A stretch of DNA of 64,000 nucleotides from Burkholderiales bacterium 70-64 (GCA_001898645.1 MKUQ01000028.1:1-64000); one strand, 5' to 3'. Counted from the first letter of the stretch, positions 7,651-16,813 are shown. Numbers and translations: made by a program. Notes: a model not told the origin generated them from the sequence alone.

Positions 7651-8532
7651 ATGGATCCGGTCGTCTTTCTCGTCCAGTGCCTGAACGCGGTCCAGTACGG
7701 GCTGCTGCTGTTCCTCGTGGCGAGCGGCCTGACGCTGATCTTCGGGATCATGGGCGTCATCAACCTGGCGCACGGCAGCTTCTACATGATCGGCGCCTAC
7801 ATGGCCTATGCCCTGGCGCCGTGGGTCCAGCAGCTGGTCGGCGGCGGATTCTTCGCCACGCTGGCGTGCAGCGTGGCGCTGTCGGTGCTGCTGGGCTACG
7901 TCCTCGAATGGATCTTCTTCAGCTATCTGTACGAGCGCGAGCACCTGCAGCAGGTGCTCATGACCTATGCGCTGATCCTGGTGTTCGAGGAGATGCGCAG
8001 CATCCTGATCGACAACGACGTGCACGGCGTGTCCGCGCCGCCGTCGCTGGCGGGCACGGTGCCGCTCGGCGAGCTGATGACCTACCCGGTCTACCGCCTG
8101 TTCGTGTCGGGGGTGTGCGTGGTGGTGGCCGCCGGCCTGTTCTGGGTGATCACGCGCACGCGCCTGGGCATGACCGTCCGCGCCGGGGCATCGAACCGCG
8201 AGATGGTGCAGGCGATGGGAGTCAACATCAAGCTCCTGTATCGCGTGGTGTTCTCGGCCGGCGTCGGGCTGGCCGCCCTGGCCGGCGCGATCGCGGCGCC
8301 GGTGTCCTCGGTGTATCCGGGCATGGGCAACCAGGTGCTGATCATCTGCTTCGTGATCGTGGTGATCGGCGGCATCGGCTCGATCCGCGGCGCGCTGCTC
8401 GCGGCGCTGCTGGTGGGCTTCGTGGAGACCTTCGGCACGGTGTTCTTCCCTCAGGCCGCCGGGGTGCTGGTCTACGTGCTGATGGCAGCGATCCTGCTGT
8501 GGCGGCCCGAAGGGCTGTTCCGGACCGCATGA
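7651..8532 (+). CDS. livH: Branched-chain ABC transporter permease (LivH-like)
   Basis: A 293-residue inner-membrane permease with about eight hydrophobic segments. The N-terminal block LFLVASGLTLIFGIMGVINLAHGSFYMIGAYMAY is the LivH signature, and VVVIGGIGSIRGALLAALLVG near the C terminus is the conserved cytoplasmic loop that touches the ATPase subunits. I took the ATG at 7651 because it gives MDPVVFLVQCLNAVQYG, the normal LivH N terminus. An upstream GTG at 7606 would add an unconserved arginine-rich leader and lies within the intergenic hairpin. The next gene begins 7 bases after its stop. Confidence 0.9.
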   Translation: MDPVVFLVQCLNAVQYGLLLFLVASGLTLIFGIMGVINLAHGSFYMIGAYMAYALAPWVQQLVGGGFFATLACSVALSVLLGYVLEWIFFSYLYEREHLQQVLMTYALILVFEEMRSILIDNDVHGVSAPPSLAGTVPLGELMTYPVYRLFVSGVCVVVAAGLFWVITRTRLGMTVRAGASNREMVQAMGVNIKLLYRVVFSAGVGLAALAGAIAAPVSSVYPGMGNQVLIICFVIVVIGGIGSIRGALLAALLVGFVETFGTVFFPQAAGVLVYVLMAAILLWRPEGLFRTA

Positions 8533-8539
8533 GGTGGGC

Positions 8540-9556
8540 GTGAGCGAGCAAGAAGGCAGTCCGGCCGCCAGCCTGGCCTCGCGCCTGGTGCCGGTGGTGC
8601 TGGTGGCCGTGGCCCTGGCGGCGTTTCCGTTCGCCGGCAGCAAGTTCGGCATCGACCTCCTCACGAGGATCATGATCCTCGCGATCTTCGCGCTCAGCCT
8701 CGAGCTGCTGGTCGGCCAGACCGGGCTGGTGTGCTTCGGGCACGCCGCCTTCCTGGGCATCGCGGCCTATGTCACCGCGCTGCTCACCCCGCAGAGCGCG
8801 CCGGCGCCGCTGCTGCTGCTGCTGCCGGCCGCGGTGCTGGCCGCGGGCGCCTATGCGCTGGTGGTCGGCGCCCTGTCGCTGCGCACGCGCGGCATCTACT
8901 TCATCATGGTGACGCTGGCCTTCGCGCAGATGGCCTACTACGTCTTCCACGACACCCCGCTCGGGCGCGGCAGCGACGGCATCTACCTGTACTTCCGGCC
9001 GGTGCTGTCGCTGGGCGGCTGGCAGCCCTTCGACCTCGACAGCGGGCACACCTTCTACTACTTCGTGCTGGCCTCGCTCGCGTTCACCTTCGGGCTGCTG
9101 GCGCTGCTGGTGCGCAGCCGCTTCGGGCACGCTCTGGCGGGCATCCGCGTGAACGAGCAGCGCATGCGGGCCGCGGGCTTCCGCACCTATGCGTACAAGC
9201 TGGCCGCCTTCGTGGTGGCCGCCATGCTGGCCGGGCTGGCCGGCTTCCTCTACGCGCTCAAGGACGGCTTCGTCAATCCCGAGCTGCTGTCGTGGCACCA
9301 GTCGGGCGCGGTGCTGGTGATGATCATCCTCGGCGGTCTCGGCAGCCTGCGCGGCGCGGTGCTCGGCGCCTTCGCCCTGGCGATGCTGCAGGAGCTGTTC
9401 CAGTCGAGCACCGTGTTCGGCGAGTTCGCCCGCCACTGGCAGCTCACGCTCGGCTTCACCATCATCGCCTGCGTGGCGCTGATGCCCAACGGCCTGGTCG
9501 GCATCGGCCGCCAGATCGGCCGGCGCGTGTTCCAGCTGAGGTGGCGGCATGCCTGA
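8540..9556 (+). CDS. livM: Branched-chain ABC transporter permease (LivM-like)
   Basis: A 338-residue second permease of the LivM type, with multiple hydrophobic segments. Conserved blocks are ILAIFALSLELLVGQTGLVCFGHAAFLGIAAY (LivM hallmark), LSLRTRGIYFIMVTLAFAQMAYY and VLVMIILGGLGSLRGAVLGA. Two GTG codons are in frame, at 8534 and 8540. The second is better placed relative to the GAGG at 8531-8534, just after the livH stop. The 3' end overlaps the following ATPase gene by 8 bases, indicating translational coupling. It forms the transmembrane heterodimer with the LivH-like protein. Confidence 0.9.
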   Translation: MSEQEGSPAASLASRLVPVVLVAVALAAFPFAGSKFGIDLLTRIMILAIFALSLELLVGQTGLVCFGHAAFLGIAAYVTALLTPQSAPAPLLLLLPAAVLAAGAYALVVGALSLRTRGIYFIMVTLAFAQMAYYVFHDTPLGRGSDGIYLYFRPVLSLGGWQPFDLDSGHTFYYFVLASLAFTFGLLALLVRSRFGHALAGIRVNEQRMRAAGFRTYAYKLAAFVVAAMLAGLAGFLYALKDGFVNPELLSWHQSGAVLVMIILGGLGSLRGAVLGAFALAMLQELFQSSTVFGEFARHWQLTLGFTIIACVALMPNGLVGIGRQIGRRVFQLRWRHA

Positions 9557-10316
9557 GCGCGAGGCCGATGCCCTGCTGCGCGCGCGCGGCGTCTCGCGCA
9601 GCTTCGGCGGGCTGAAGGCGGTCGATGACGTGTCGGTCGACGTGCACCGCGGCAGCGTGCATTCGGTGATCGGCACCAACGGCGCCGGCAAGTCCACGCT
9701 GATCAACGTGCTGTGCGGCGAGATCCAGGCGAGCGAAGGCACGGTGGAGCTGCTCGGCCAGGACGTCACCCGCTGGTCGCAGCCGCGGCGCGCGCGCGCC
9801 GGCCTGGGGCGCAGCTACCAGCGCAACACCATCTACGCGCCGTTCACGGTGCTCGAGAACTGCCGGCTCAGCGCCCAGGCGGCGCTGCAGCGGCCGTGGG
9901 ACTGGCTCGCGGCGGCCGAGCGCTGCGAAGCCAGCGTCGCAGCGGCGCGGCACGCGCTCGAGCGCGCCGGCCTGACCACGCAGGCGCACCTGGTGGCCGG
10001 CACGCTGTCGCATGGCCAGAAGCGCCAGCTCGAGATCGCCATGTGCCTGTCCACCATGCCGCGCGTGCTGGTGCTCGACGAGCCGCTGGCCGGCATGGGG
10101 CCCGAGGAGTCCGAGCGCATGCTGGCGCTGCTCGAGGGCCTCAAGCGCGAGCACGGCATCCTGCTGGTCGAGCACGACATGGACGCGGTGTTCCGCGTCT
10201 CGGACCAGATCACCGTGATGGTCAACGGCCGGGTGATCGCCAGCGGGACACCGGAGGCGATCCGCGCCAACGAGGAGGTGCAGGTGGCCTACCTCGGCGA
10301 AGCCTTCGCCGACTGA
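9549..10316 (+). CDS. livG: Branched-chain ABC transporter ATP-binding protein (LivG-like)
   Basis: A 255-residue ABC ATPase. Walker A is GTNGAGKST (near residues 42-50). The signature region reads LSHGQKRQLEIAM (LSHGQ in place of LSGGQ, usual for LivG), Walker B is VLVLDEPLAGM, and the switch His lies in ILLVEHDMDAVF. The family C-terminal tail (EEVQVAYLGEAFAD) is present. It overlaps the LivM gene and is followed after 8 bases by the second ATPase. It powers uptake at the cytoplasmic face as a heterodimer with the LivF-like protein. Confidence 0.92.
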   Translation: MPEREADALLRARGVSRSFGGLKAVDDVSVDVHRGSVHSVIGTNGAGKSTLINVLCGEIQASEGTVELLGQDVTRWSQPRRARAGLGRSYQRNTIYAPFTVLENCRLSAQAALQRPWDWLAAAERCEASVAAARHALERAGLTTQAHLVAGTLSHGQKRQLEIAMCLSTMPRVLVLDEPLAGMGPEESERMLALLEGLKREHGILLVEHDMDAVFRVSDQITVMVNGRVIASGTPEAIRANEEVQVAYLGEAFAD

Positions 10317-10324
10317 GGACGCGC

Positions 10325-11044
10325 ATGACCGCCCCTGCAGCCCTGATCGAGGTCGACGACCTGCACGCCTACTACGGCCAGAGCCACGTGCTGCAGGGCG
10401 TGAGCCTGCGCATCGAGGCCGGCGAGGCCGTCGGCCTGCTCGGGCGCAACGGCATGGGCAAGACCACGCTGATCCGCAGCATGCTCAGGCTCATGCGCGC
10501 CACCACCGGCCGCATCGCCATCCGCGGCCGCGACCGCAGCGCCGAGCGCCCCGACCGGGTGGCGCGCCTGGGCATCGGCTACGTGCCCGAAGGCCGCGGC
10601 ATCTTCCCCAACCTGTCGGTGCGCGAGAACCTGCTCATGGCCGCGCGCCCGGGCATGCGCGGGCAGACCGACTGGACCTACGAGCGGGTGCTGGACACCT
10701 TCCCGCGCCTGGCCGAGCGCCTGCACCACGGGGGCAACCAGCTCTCGGGCGGCGAGCAGCAGATGGTGGCCATCGGCCGGGCGCTGATGACCAATCCCGA
10801 CCTGATCGTGCTCGACGAGGCCACCGAGGGGCTCGCGCCGCTGATCGTGAAGGAGATCTGGCGCATCGTGGCCGGCATCCGCGCCAGCGGCATCGCTTCC
10901 CTGGTGGTCGACCGCAACTATCGCGCGGTGCTCGCGCACACCGACCGCTGCATCGTGCTCGAGCGCGGCCGGGTGGCGCTGCAGGGCGCCTCGTCGACGC
11001 TGGGCGCCGACGAGCAGGCGCTGCAGGCCTACCTCGGCGTCTGA
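10325..11044 (+). CDS. livF: Branched-chain ABC transporter ATP-binding protein (LivF-like)
   Basis: A 239-residue ABC ATPase with LivF features. It has IEVDDLHAYYGQSHVLQGVSL, Walker A GRNGMGKTT (near residues 40-48), GYVPEGRGIFPNLSVRENL, signature LSGGEQQMVAIGRAL and Walker B LIVLDEATEGLAP. The H-loop position carries Asn (VVDRNYRAVL), as is common in LivF proteins. It is the last gene of the five-gene transporter operon; the next gene is on the opposite strand and ends 56 bases downstream. Confidence 0.92.
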   Translation: MTAPAALIEVDDLHAYYGQSHVLQGVSLRIEAGEAVGLLGRNGMGKTTLIRSMLRLMRATTGRIAIRGRDRSAERPDRVARLGIGYVPEGRGIFPNLSVRENLLMAARPGMRGQTDWTYERVLDTFPRLAERLHHGGNQLSGGEQQMVAIGRALMTNPDLIVLDEATEGLAPLIVKEIWRIVAGIRASGIASLVVDRNYRAVLAHTDRCIVLERGRVALQGASSTLGADEQALQAYLGV

Positions 11045-11099
11045 TGCCGCGCCCCGCGGCGCGTGCCGCCGCGGCAGGCCCGGGAGACGCGGGGAGGGC

Positions 11100-12311
11100 T
11101 CAGCTCCGCGGGTCGAAGGTCACCACGTGATCGGCGTCGAAGCGGATGCCGATGCGCTCGCCCACCGCATGATCATGATGGCTCGGCACCAGCGCGAGCA
11201 GCGTGGCGCCGCTGGGCAGGCGCAGCGTGTAGAGGAACTGCGCGCCGCGGAACGCCTTGCGCACCACCTCGGCGCGCAGCGGGCTGGCGTCGTCGTGGAC
11301 CACGTCGTCGGGACGCAGCAGCACGGTGACCTCGCCCCGCTCGCCGGCGCTGGCCCCGGCGATCACCTCGTCGGCGCGCTTGCGGATCGGCAGCACGCCC
11401 AGCTCCAGGCGCACGCAGGTGCTGCCGTCGCGATGCTCCAGGCGTCCCGGCAGGAAGGCGCCCAGGCCCACGAAATCGGCGACCAGGCGGGTGTCCGGCT
11501 GGTGATAGAGCCGGTAGGGCGTGTCCCACTGCTCGATGCGGCCGGCGTGCATGACGCCGATGCGGTCGGCCAGGGCGAACGCCTCGTACTGGTCGTGCGT
11601 CACCAGCAGGGCGGTGATGCCCTGGCCCTTGAGGATGTCGCGCAGGTCCAGGGCCAGGCGCTCGCGCAGGTCGGGATCGAGGTTGGAGAACGGCTCGTCG
11701 AGCAGCAGGATGGCGGGGTGGGGGGCGAGCGCGCGCGCCAGCGCCACGCGCTGCTGCTGGCCGCCCGACAGCTCGTGCGGAAAGCGCCTGCCGATCCCGG
11801 CCAGGCCGACCAGCTCCAGCATCTCGGCCACGCGCGCGGAGCGCTCGCTCGCGGGCAGCGCGCGCAGGCCGAAGGCGACGTTGGCCGCGACATCGAGATG
11901 CGGGAACAGGGCGTAGTCCTGGAACACCACGCCGACGCCGCGCCGCTCGGGCTCGAGCTGGCGCGTCGCCGAGGCGACGCACGAGGCTCCGATGTGCACG
12001 CAGCCGCGCTCGGGGGCCACGAAGCCGGCGATGGTGCGCAGGGCGGTGGTCTTGCCGCAGCCCGACGCTCCCAGCAGGCAGCCGATCTCGCCCGCGCCGA
12101 GCCGGAACGTCAGCCCGTCGAGCACGCGGGTGCGTCCGGCCGGCTGCGCGAACGAGACGTGCAGGTCCTCCACCCGCAGCGCGGCCGGCGGCTCCGCGCC
12201 CTCGTGCGAGGCGGGCGCACGGCTCGCCGGGGCGGCCGGAACGGGCGGACAGGCCGCCGGGGCGGGTGGGCAGTCCGCCGGATCGGCGCGCAGCGGCGGA
12301 TTCGGGATCAT
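11100..12311 (-). CDS. Iron(III)-type ABC transporter ATP-binding protein (FbpC/PotA-like)
   Basis: A 403-residue ABC ATPase of the FbpC/PotA group. After a Pro/Ala-rich N-terminal stretch of about 45 residues come LRVEDLHVSFAQ, Walker A GASGCGKTTALR, Q-loop VFQDYALFPHLDV, signature ELSGGQQQRVALARAL, Walker B ILLLDEPFSNLD and switch VTHDQYEAFALADRIGVM. The C-terminal 120 residues form the TOBE/OB-like regulatory domain (VLLRPDDVVHDDASPLRAEVVRKAFRGAQFLYTLRL). I chose the ATG at 12311; the longer open frame would run into the divergent permease gene. No good ribosome site precedes it. It is divergent from the permease gene and shares a 22-base operator-like repeat with it. No binding protein gene lies nearby. 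Confidence 0.88.
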   Translation of the reverse strand: MIPNPPLRADPADCPPAPAACPPVPAAPASRAPASHEGAEPPAALRVEDLHVSFAQPAGRTRVLDGLTFRLGAGEIGCLLGASGCGKTTALRTIAGFVAPERGCVHIGASCVASATRQLEPERRGVGVVFQDYALFPHLDVAANVAFGLRALPASERSARVAEMLELVGLAGIGRRFPHELSGGQQQRVALARALAPHPAILLLDEPFSNLDPDLRERLALDLRDILKGQGITALLVTHDQYEAFALADRIGVMHAGRIEQWDTPYRLYHQPDTRLVADFVGLGAFLPGRLEHRDGSTCVRLELGVLPIRKRADEVIAGASAGERGEVTVLLRPDDVVHDDASPLRAEVVRKAFRGAQFLYTLRLPSGATLLALVPSHHDHAVGERIGIRFDADHVVTFDPRS

Positions 12312-12314
12312 CGT

Positions 12315-12336
12315 GGATCGATATAATTCTCGATCC
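12315..12336. promoter_or_regulatory. Inverted repeat enclosing a TATAAT box, divergent promoter/operator
   Basis: GGATCGA (12315-12321) and TCGATCC (12330-12336) form perfect arms around an 8-base spacer that begins with TATAAT (12322-12327, plus strand). This is the only non-coding stretch between the divergent ATPase and permease genes, so a protein bound here would block both. It does not match the Fur consensus. No convincing -35 hexamer is present, which fits a regulated promoter. Confidence 0.5.
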
Positions 12337-12345
12337 GGGATTGTA

Positions 12346-14052
12346 GTGCCACCCCCTTCCGAGAACGTGCCGACCGACACCCTGCCACGGCGCGAGGCGC
12401 CGGCGCGCGGCGTGTCCTCCCGCCTGCTCGGGCTCGGCTCGCTGCTCTCCGCCTTCCTGGTGGTGGCGCCGGTGCTGGCCGTGCTGTGGCTCGCGATGCT
12501 GCCGGCACCGGCCGAGAGCGGCGCCATGGGGGAGGCGCTCGCGCACCTCTTCGGCACCGTGCTGCCGCGCTACGCCGTCACCACGGCCAAGCTCGCGCTG
12601 GCGGTGCTCGCGGTGGTGCTGGTGATCGGCGTGAGCTGCGGCTGGCTGGTGGCGGCCTACGAGTTTCCGGGGCGGCGCGCGCTGGCCTGGATGCTGGTGC
12701 TGCCGCTGTCGACGCCGGCCTTCGTGATGGCCTACGCCTACACCGATTTCTTCGCCAGCTTCGGACCCCTGCAGACGCAGTTGCGCCGCCTCACCGGATG
12801 GAAGGTCGGCGAGTACTGGTTCCCGGACGTCCACTCGTGGCCGGCCGCCGGCCTGTTCCTCGGCCTGGCCCTGTACCCCTACGTCTACCTCCTTGCGCGC
12901 GCCGCCTTCGCCGAGCGCAGCCCCTCGCTGGTCGAGGCGGCGCGCTCGCTGGGCCTGAGCGAGCGCCGCGCCTGGTGGCGCGTGACCTGGCCGTCGGTGC
13001 GCCCGGCGGTGGCCGCCGGCTGCGCGCTGGCGCTGATGGAGACGCTGGCCGATTTCGGCACCGTGGCCTACTTCTCCGTGGACAGCTTCACCGCGGGCAT
13101 CTACCGCGCCTGGCAAGGCCTGGGCGATCGCACCGGCGCGGCGCGGCTGGCGGTGATGCTGCTGACGCTCGTGCTGGTCCTGCTGGCGCTCGAGCGCGGC
13201 CAGCGGGGGCGCATGCGCTTCGACGCGCGCAATCCCCGCCCGGCGCCGCGGCGCGTGCTGCGTGGCGCTGCAGCCTGGCGCGCCACGCTGGCGTGCGCCG
13301 CGCCGGTAGTGCTCGGCTTCGCGCTGCCGGCGCTGCTGCTCGCCCTGGCATGGCACGGGGGCGGCGCCCCCTGGGATGCGCGCATGCCGCGCTGGATCGC
13401 CAACACCTCGCTGCTGGCCGCCGTCGGGGCGGCGGTGGTGCTGCCGGTGGCGCTGGTGGCCGCCTATTCCGCCCGCGTGGCCGCCTCGCCGGTGCTGCGC
13501 GGCGCGCTGATGCTGACCAACACCGGCTATGCGCTGCCCGGCGTGGTGCTCGGGGTGGGGCTGCTGGTGCTCTCGGGGTGGTTCGATCGCCTCCTGGCGC
13601 CGCTCACCGGATGGCTGGGCGTGCCCGCGCTGCTGGCCGGGGGCAGCGTGGCGGCGATCGTCTATGCCTACGCCGTGCGCTTCTTCCCGGTCGCCTTCCA
13701 GGGCATCGAATCGGCGCTTGCGCGCATCAGCCCCTCGATGGACCACAGCGCCCGCAGCCTCGGGCGGCGCCCGCTCGAGGTGCTGCGCGAGGTGCACTGG
13801 CCGCTCATGCGCCGCAGCGTGGGGGCCACCGCGCTGCTGGTGGCCATCGAATGCCTGAAGGAGCTGCCGGCGACGCTGGTGCTGCGGCCGTTCGACTTCG
13901 ATACCCTGGCGGTGGTGACCTACCAGTTCGCCTCCGACGAGCGGCTCGCCGAGGCGGCGCTGCCGGCGCTGCTCATCGTCCTGGTGGGCACGCTGCCCGT
14001 GCTGTGGCTTTCGCGCGTGGCGCTCTCGGAGCGGCGCCGCGGTGCTGTATAA
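12346..14052 (+). CDS. Iron(III)-type ABC transporter permease (FbpB-like, fused double domain)
   Basis: A 568-residue inner-membrane permease made of two tandem permease domains, each with about six hydrophobic segments, as in FbpB/SfuB. The two conserved EAA-type loops are EAARSLGLSERRAWWRVTWPSVRPA and HSARSLGRRPLEVLREVHWPLMRRS. The start is GTG at 12346, just after GGGA, or GTG at 12367; both are compatible. It pairs with the divergent ATPase to form an uptake system of the ferric/2-aminoethylphosphonate/thiamine class. The missing binding protein must be elsewhere. The -10 box of the following tRNA gene overlaps its stop codon. Confidence 0.88.
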   Translation: MPPPSENVPTDTLPRREAPARGVSSRLLGLGSLLSAFLVVAPVLAVLWLAMLPAPAESGAMGEALAHLFGTVLPRYAVTTAKLALAVLAVVLVIGVSCGWLVAAYEFPGRRALAWMLVLPLSTPAFVMAYAYTDFFASFGPLQTQLRRLTGWKVGEYWFPDVHSWPAAGLFLGLALYPYVYLLARAAFAERSPSLVEAARSLGLSERRAWWRVTWPSVRPAVAAGCALALMETLADFGTVAYFSVDSFTAGIYRAWQGLGDRTGAARLAVMLLTLVLVLLALERGQRGRMRFDARNPRPAPRRVLRGAAAWRATLACAAPVVLGFALPALLLALAWHGGGAPWDARMPRWIANTSLLAAVGAAVVLPVALVAAYSARVAASPVLRGALMLTNTGYALPGVVLGVGLLVLSGWFDRLLAPLTGWLGVPALLAGGSVAAIVYAYAVRFFPVAFQGIESALARISPSMDHSARSLGRRPLEVLREVHWPLMRRSVGATALLVAIECLKELPATLVLRPFDFDTLAVVTYQFASDERLAEAALPALLIVLVGTLPVLWLSRVALSERRRGAV

Positions 14053-14053
14053 T
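14048..14053 (+). promoter_or_regulatory. -10 box of the tRNA-Val gene
   Basis: Perfect TATAAT that includes the TAA stop codon of the FbpB-like permease gene, 10 bases before the mature tRNA 5' end. No TTGACA-like hexamer stands at the right distance. Confidence 0.55.
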
Positions 14054-14063
14054 TTCCGTTTTT

Positions 14064-14140
14064 AGGCGCGTAGCTCAGCTGGTTAGAGCACCACCTTGAC
14101 ATGGTGGGGGTCGTTGGTTCGAGTCCAATCGCGCCTACCA
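14064..14140 (+). tRNA. tRNA-Val (anticodon GAC)
   Basis: A 77-base cloverleaf with encoded CCA. The acceptor stem AGGCGCG (14064-14070) pairs with CGCGCCT (14130-14136). The D arm is GCTCAGCTGGTTAGAGC, the anticodon stem CCACC/GGTGG encloses loop TTGACAT, and the T arm contains GGTTCGAGTCC. It decodes GUC (Val). It sits between the permease gene and thrS. Confidence 0.95.
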
Positions 14141-14206
14141 CGACACTAGGCAGGGCGCAGGGCGCGCGGCAGGCGGTTCTCCGGCCGACAGGGGCGGGTC
14201 GGCAGC

Positions 14207-14233
14207 AAGTGCGGCATGGCCGCACTTTTCGTT
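14207..14233 (+). terminator. Rho-independent terminator between tRNA-Val and thrS
   Basis: Perfect 9-bp arms AAGTGCGGC (14207-14215) and GCCGCACTT (14219-14227) with a 3-base loop, followed by a T-rich tail. It would end the tRNA transcript. As it lies about 35 bases before the thrS start, it could also act as a thrS leader attenuator. Confidence 0.75.
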
Positions 14234-14268
14234 TGGGCACCGGGCCGGGCGCAGCCGCAGATTCCGAG

Positions 14269-16188
14269 ATGGTTTCGATCACGCTACCCGATGGTTCGCA
14301 ACGCCGCTTCGAGGCGCCGGTCACGGTGGCCGAGGTGGCGGCCTCGATCGGCGCCGGGCTGGCGCGGGCGGCCGTGGCCGGCAAGGTCGACGGCCGCCTG
14401 GTCGACACCTCGCATCGCATCGAGTCGGACGCCGCGGTGGCCATCGTCACGCCGCGCGACCCCGAGGGCCTGGAGATCGTCCGCCACTCCACCGCGCACC
14501 TGCTGGCCTACGCGGTGAAGTCGCTCTATCCGGATGCGCAGGTCACCATCGGGCCGGTCATCGCCGACGGCTTCTACTACGACTTCTCCTACAAGCGCCC
14601 GTTCACGCCCGAGGACCTCGCCGCCATCGAGGCGAAGATGGTCGAGCTCACGCGCAAGGACGAGCCGGTGGTGCGCGAGCTGTGGGACCGCGACGAGGCG
14701 GTGAAGTTCTTCCACTCCATCGGCGAGAAGTACAAGGCCGAGATCATCGCCTCCATCCCGTCCGGCGAGCCGATCACGCTGTACCGCGAGGGCGGCTTCG
14801 TCGACCTGTGCCGCGGCCCGCACGTGCCCTCCACCGGGCGCCTGAAGGTATTCAAGCTGATGAAGCTGGCCGGCGCCTACTGGCGCGGCGACGTGCGCAA
14901 CGAGATGCTCCAGCGCATCTACGGCACCGCCTGGGCCACACGCGAGGAGCAGGACGCCTACCTGCATCGGCTCGAGGAGGCCGAGAAGCGCGACCATCGC
15001 AGGCTCGGTCGCGAGCTCGACCTCTTCCACATGCAGGAAGAGGCACCGGGGCTGGTGTTCTGGCATCCGAAGGGCTGGGTGATCTGGCAGCAGATCGAGC
15101 AGTACATGCGCCGCGTCTACCAGGACTGCGGCTACCAGGAGGTGAGGGCACCGCAGATCCTCGACCGCAGCCTGTGGGAGCGCACCGGCCACTGGCAGAA
15201 CTACCGCGAGAACATGTTCACCACCGAGTCGGAGAACCGTTCGTACGCGATCAAGCCGATGAACTGCCCGGGCCACCTGCAGATCTACAACTCGGCACTG
15301 CGCTCCTATCGCGACCTGCCGCTGCGCTACGGCGAGTTCGGCCAGTGCCACCGCAACGAGCCCTCGGGGGCGCTGCACGGCATCATGCGCGTGCGCGGCT
15401 TCACCCAGGACGACGGCCACATCTTCTGCACCGAGGACCAGATCCTCGACGAGTGCGTCGCCTTCACGGCGCAGCTGCAGGCGGTGTACCGCGATTTCGG
15501 CTTCGAGAGCATCCTCTACCGGGTCGCCACGCGCCCCGACAACCGGGTCGGGTCCGACGCGCTGTGGGACAAGGCCGAGGCGGCGATCATGGAAAGCATG
15601 CGCCGCGCCGGCTGCGAGTTCGGCATCTCGCCGGGCGAGGGCGCCTTCTACGGCCCGAAGATCGAGTACACGCTGAAGGACGCGCTCGGGCGCGAGTGGC
15701 AGTGCGGCACCATCCAGCTCGACTTCAACATGGCCGCCAGCCTCGGCGCCGAGTACGTGGCCGAGGACAACACGCGGCGCGTGCCCGTGATGCTGCACCG
15801 GGCCATCGTGGGCTCGCTCGAGCGCTTCATCGGCATCCTCATCGAGCACCATGCCGGAGCCATGCCGATGTGGCTGGCGCCGGTGCAGGCGGTGATCGCC
15901 AACATCACCGACGCCCAGGCCGAGTACGCTGCTTCCGTTGCGGAAACGCTGAGAAAACAAGGATTTAGGGTACAGGCCGATTTGCGGAACGAAAAGATCA
16001 ACTATAAAATCCGCGACAACAGCCTGCAGAGGGTTCCCTACATCCTGGTCGTCGGCGACAAGGAGAAGCAGGCTGGCAAGGTGGCCGTGCGCGCGCGCGG
16101 GGGCGTCGAAGTGGGCGTCCTCGACGTCGGGGCGTTCGCGGCGCGGCTGTCCGAAGACGTCGCGCTCAAGCGGGCGAATCCGTTGTGA
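14269..16188 (+). CDS. thrS: Threonine--tRNA ligase
   Basis: A 639-residue class II synthetase of normal length. It has an N-terminal TGS domain ([23 protein letters not shown]), the editing domain with the HxxxH motif ([18 protein letters not shown]), and the catalytic core with the zinc cysteine in [10 protein letters not shown]. Motif 2 is [26 protein letters not shown] and motif 3 is [22 protein letters not shown]. The C-terminal anticodon domain ends with [22 protein letters not shown]. The ATG at 14269 starts the TGS domain correctly; the frame is open further upstream through the tRNA gene, but that part is not coding. The mRNA leader contains a terminator-like hairpin. It heads the translation cluster that continues with infC. 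Confidence 0.97.
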   Translation: MVSITLPDGSQRRFEAPVTVAEVAASIGAGLARAAVAGKVDGRLVDTSHRIESDAAVAIVTPRDPEGLEIVRHSTAHLLAYAVKSLYPDAQVTIGPVIADGFYYDFSYKRPFTPEDLAAIEAKMVELTRKDEPVVRELWDRDEAVKFFHSIGEKYKAEIIASIPSGEPITLYREGGFVDLCRGPHVPSTGRLKVFKLMKLAGAYWRGDVRNEMLQRIYGTAWATREEQDAYLHRLEEAEKRDHRRLGRELDLFHMQEEAPGLVFWHPKGWVIWQQIEQYMRRVYQDCGYQEVRAPQILDRSLWERTGHWQNYRENMFTTESENRSYAIKPMNCPGHLQIYNSALRSYRDLPLRYGEFGQCHRNEPSGALHGIMRVRGFTQDDGHIFCTEDQILDECVAFTAQLQAVYRDFGFESILYRVATRPDNRVGSDALWDKAEAAIMESMRRAGCEFGISPGEGAFYGPKIEYTLKDALGREWQCGTIQLDFNMAASLGAEYVAEDNTRRVPVMLHRAIVGSLERFIGILIEHHAGAMPMWLAPVQAVIANITDAQAEYAASVAETLRKQGFRVQADLRNEKINYKIRDNSLQRVPYILVVGDKEKQAGKVAVRARGGVEVGVLDVGAFAARLSEDVALKRANPL

Positions 16189-16286
16189 TCGGCAGTCTCG
16201 GCGTCTCGCGCTCGATGCGCGCGCCGGGCGGCGGTCCGATCGCGCCGTGCGGCCGTTGTTGTTCATGATCGGAAGGAGAACGCAGC

Positions 16287-16808
16287 ATCGCTACTGAACG
16301 TGCGCATCGCATCAACGGTGAGATCAACGTCCCCGAATTGCGACTGGTCGGCATCGAGAACGAGCCGCTCGGAATCGTCAGCCTGAGAGAGGCCATCCGC
16401 ATGGCCGAGGAAGCCGAGGTCGATCTGGTCGAGATCGCGCCGCAGGCCCGTCCTCCGGTCTGCCGCCTGATGGACTACGGCAAGTTCAAGTACCAGGAGC
16501 AGAAGCGCCAGCACGAGGCCCGGCTCAAGCAGAAGATCATCCAGGTCAAGGAAGTCAAGTTCCGGCCGGCCACCGACGAGGGCGATTACGCGGTCAAGCT
16601 GCGCAACCTGCGGCGCTTCCTCGAAGAAGGCGACAAGGCAAAGGTCACGCTGCGTTTTCGCGGCCGCGAGATGGCGCACCAGGAGTTCGGCGTGCGGCTG
16701 CTCGAGCGGGTGCGCACCGACCTCGACGACCTGGCCGTGGTCGAGCAGATGCCGCGCCTCGAGGGCCGCCAGATGGTGATGGTGATCGCACCGAGGAAGA
16801 AGAAGTAG
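16287..16808 (+). CDS. infC: Translation initiation factor IF-3 (ATC start)
   Basis: A 173-residue IF3. The family N terminus [22 protein letters not shown] is only obtained from an ATC codon at 16287, which stands 8 bases after AAGGAG (16273-16278). A TTG at 16338 would cut off the conserved HRINGEI part. Core motifs follow: [30 protein letters not shown], the linker [14 protein letters not shown] and the C-domain ([16 protein letters not shown]). IF3 rejects non-standard start codons and so represses its own synthesis; a rare AUU/AUC start is the known basis of that autoregulation. It is followed by rpmI and rplT. Confidence 0.95.
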   Translation: MATERAHRINGEINVPELRLVGIENEPLGIVSLREAIRMAEEAEVDLVEIAPQARPPVCRLMDYGKFKYQEQKRQHEARLKQKIIQVKEVKFRPATDEGDYAVKLRNLRRFLEEGDKAKVTLRFRGREMAHQEFGVRLLERVRTDLDDLAVVEQMPRLEGRQMVMVIAPRKKK

Positions 16809-16813
16809 GAACC

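Noticed and set aside
12301-12345. Fur box in the divergent iron-type transporter promoter
   Set aside because: The inverted repeat has GGATCGA arms and does not resemble the GATAAT-based Fur consensus.
14101-14268. Upstream extension of thrS beginning inside tRNA-Val
   Set aside because: The frame is open by chance through the tRNA and terminator. Conserved ThrRS sequence begins only at 14269.
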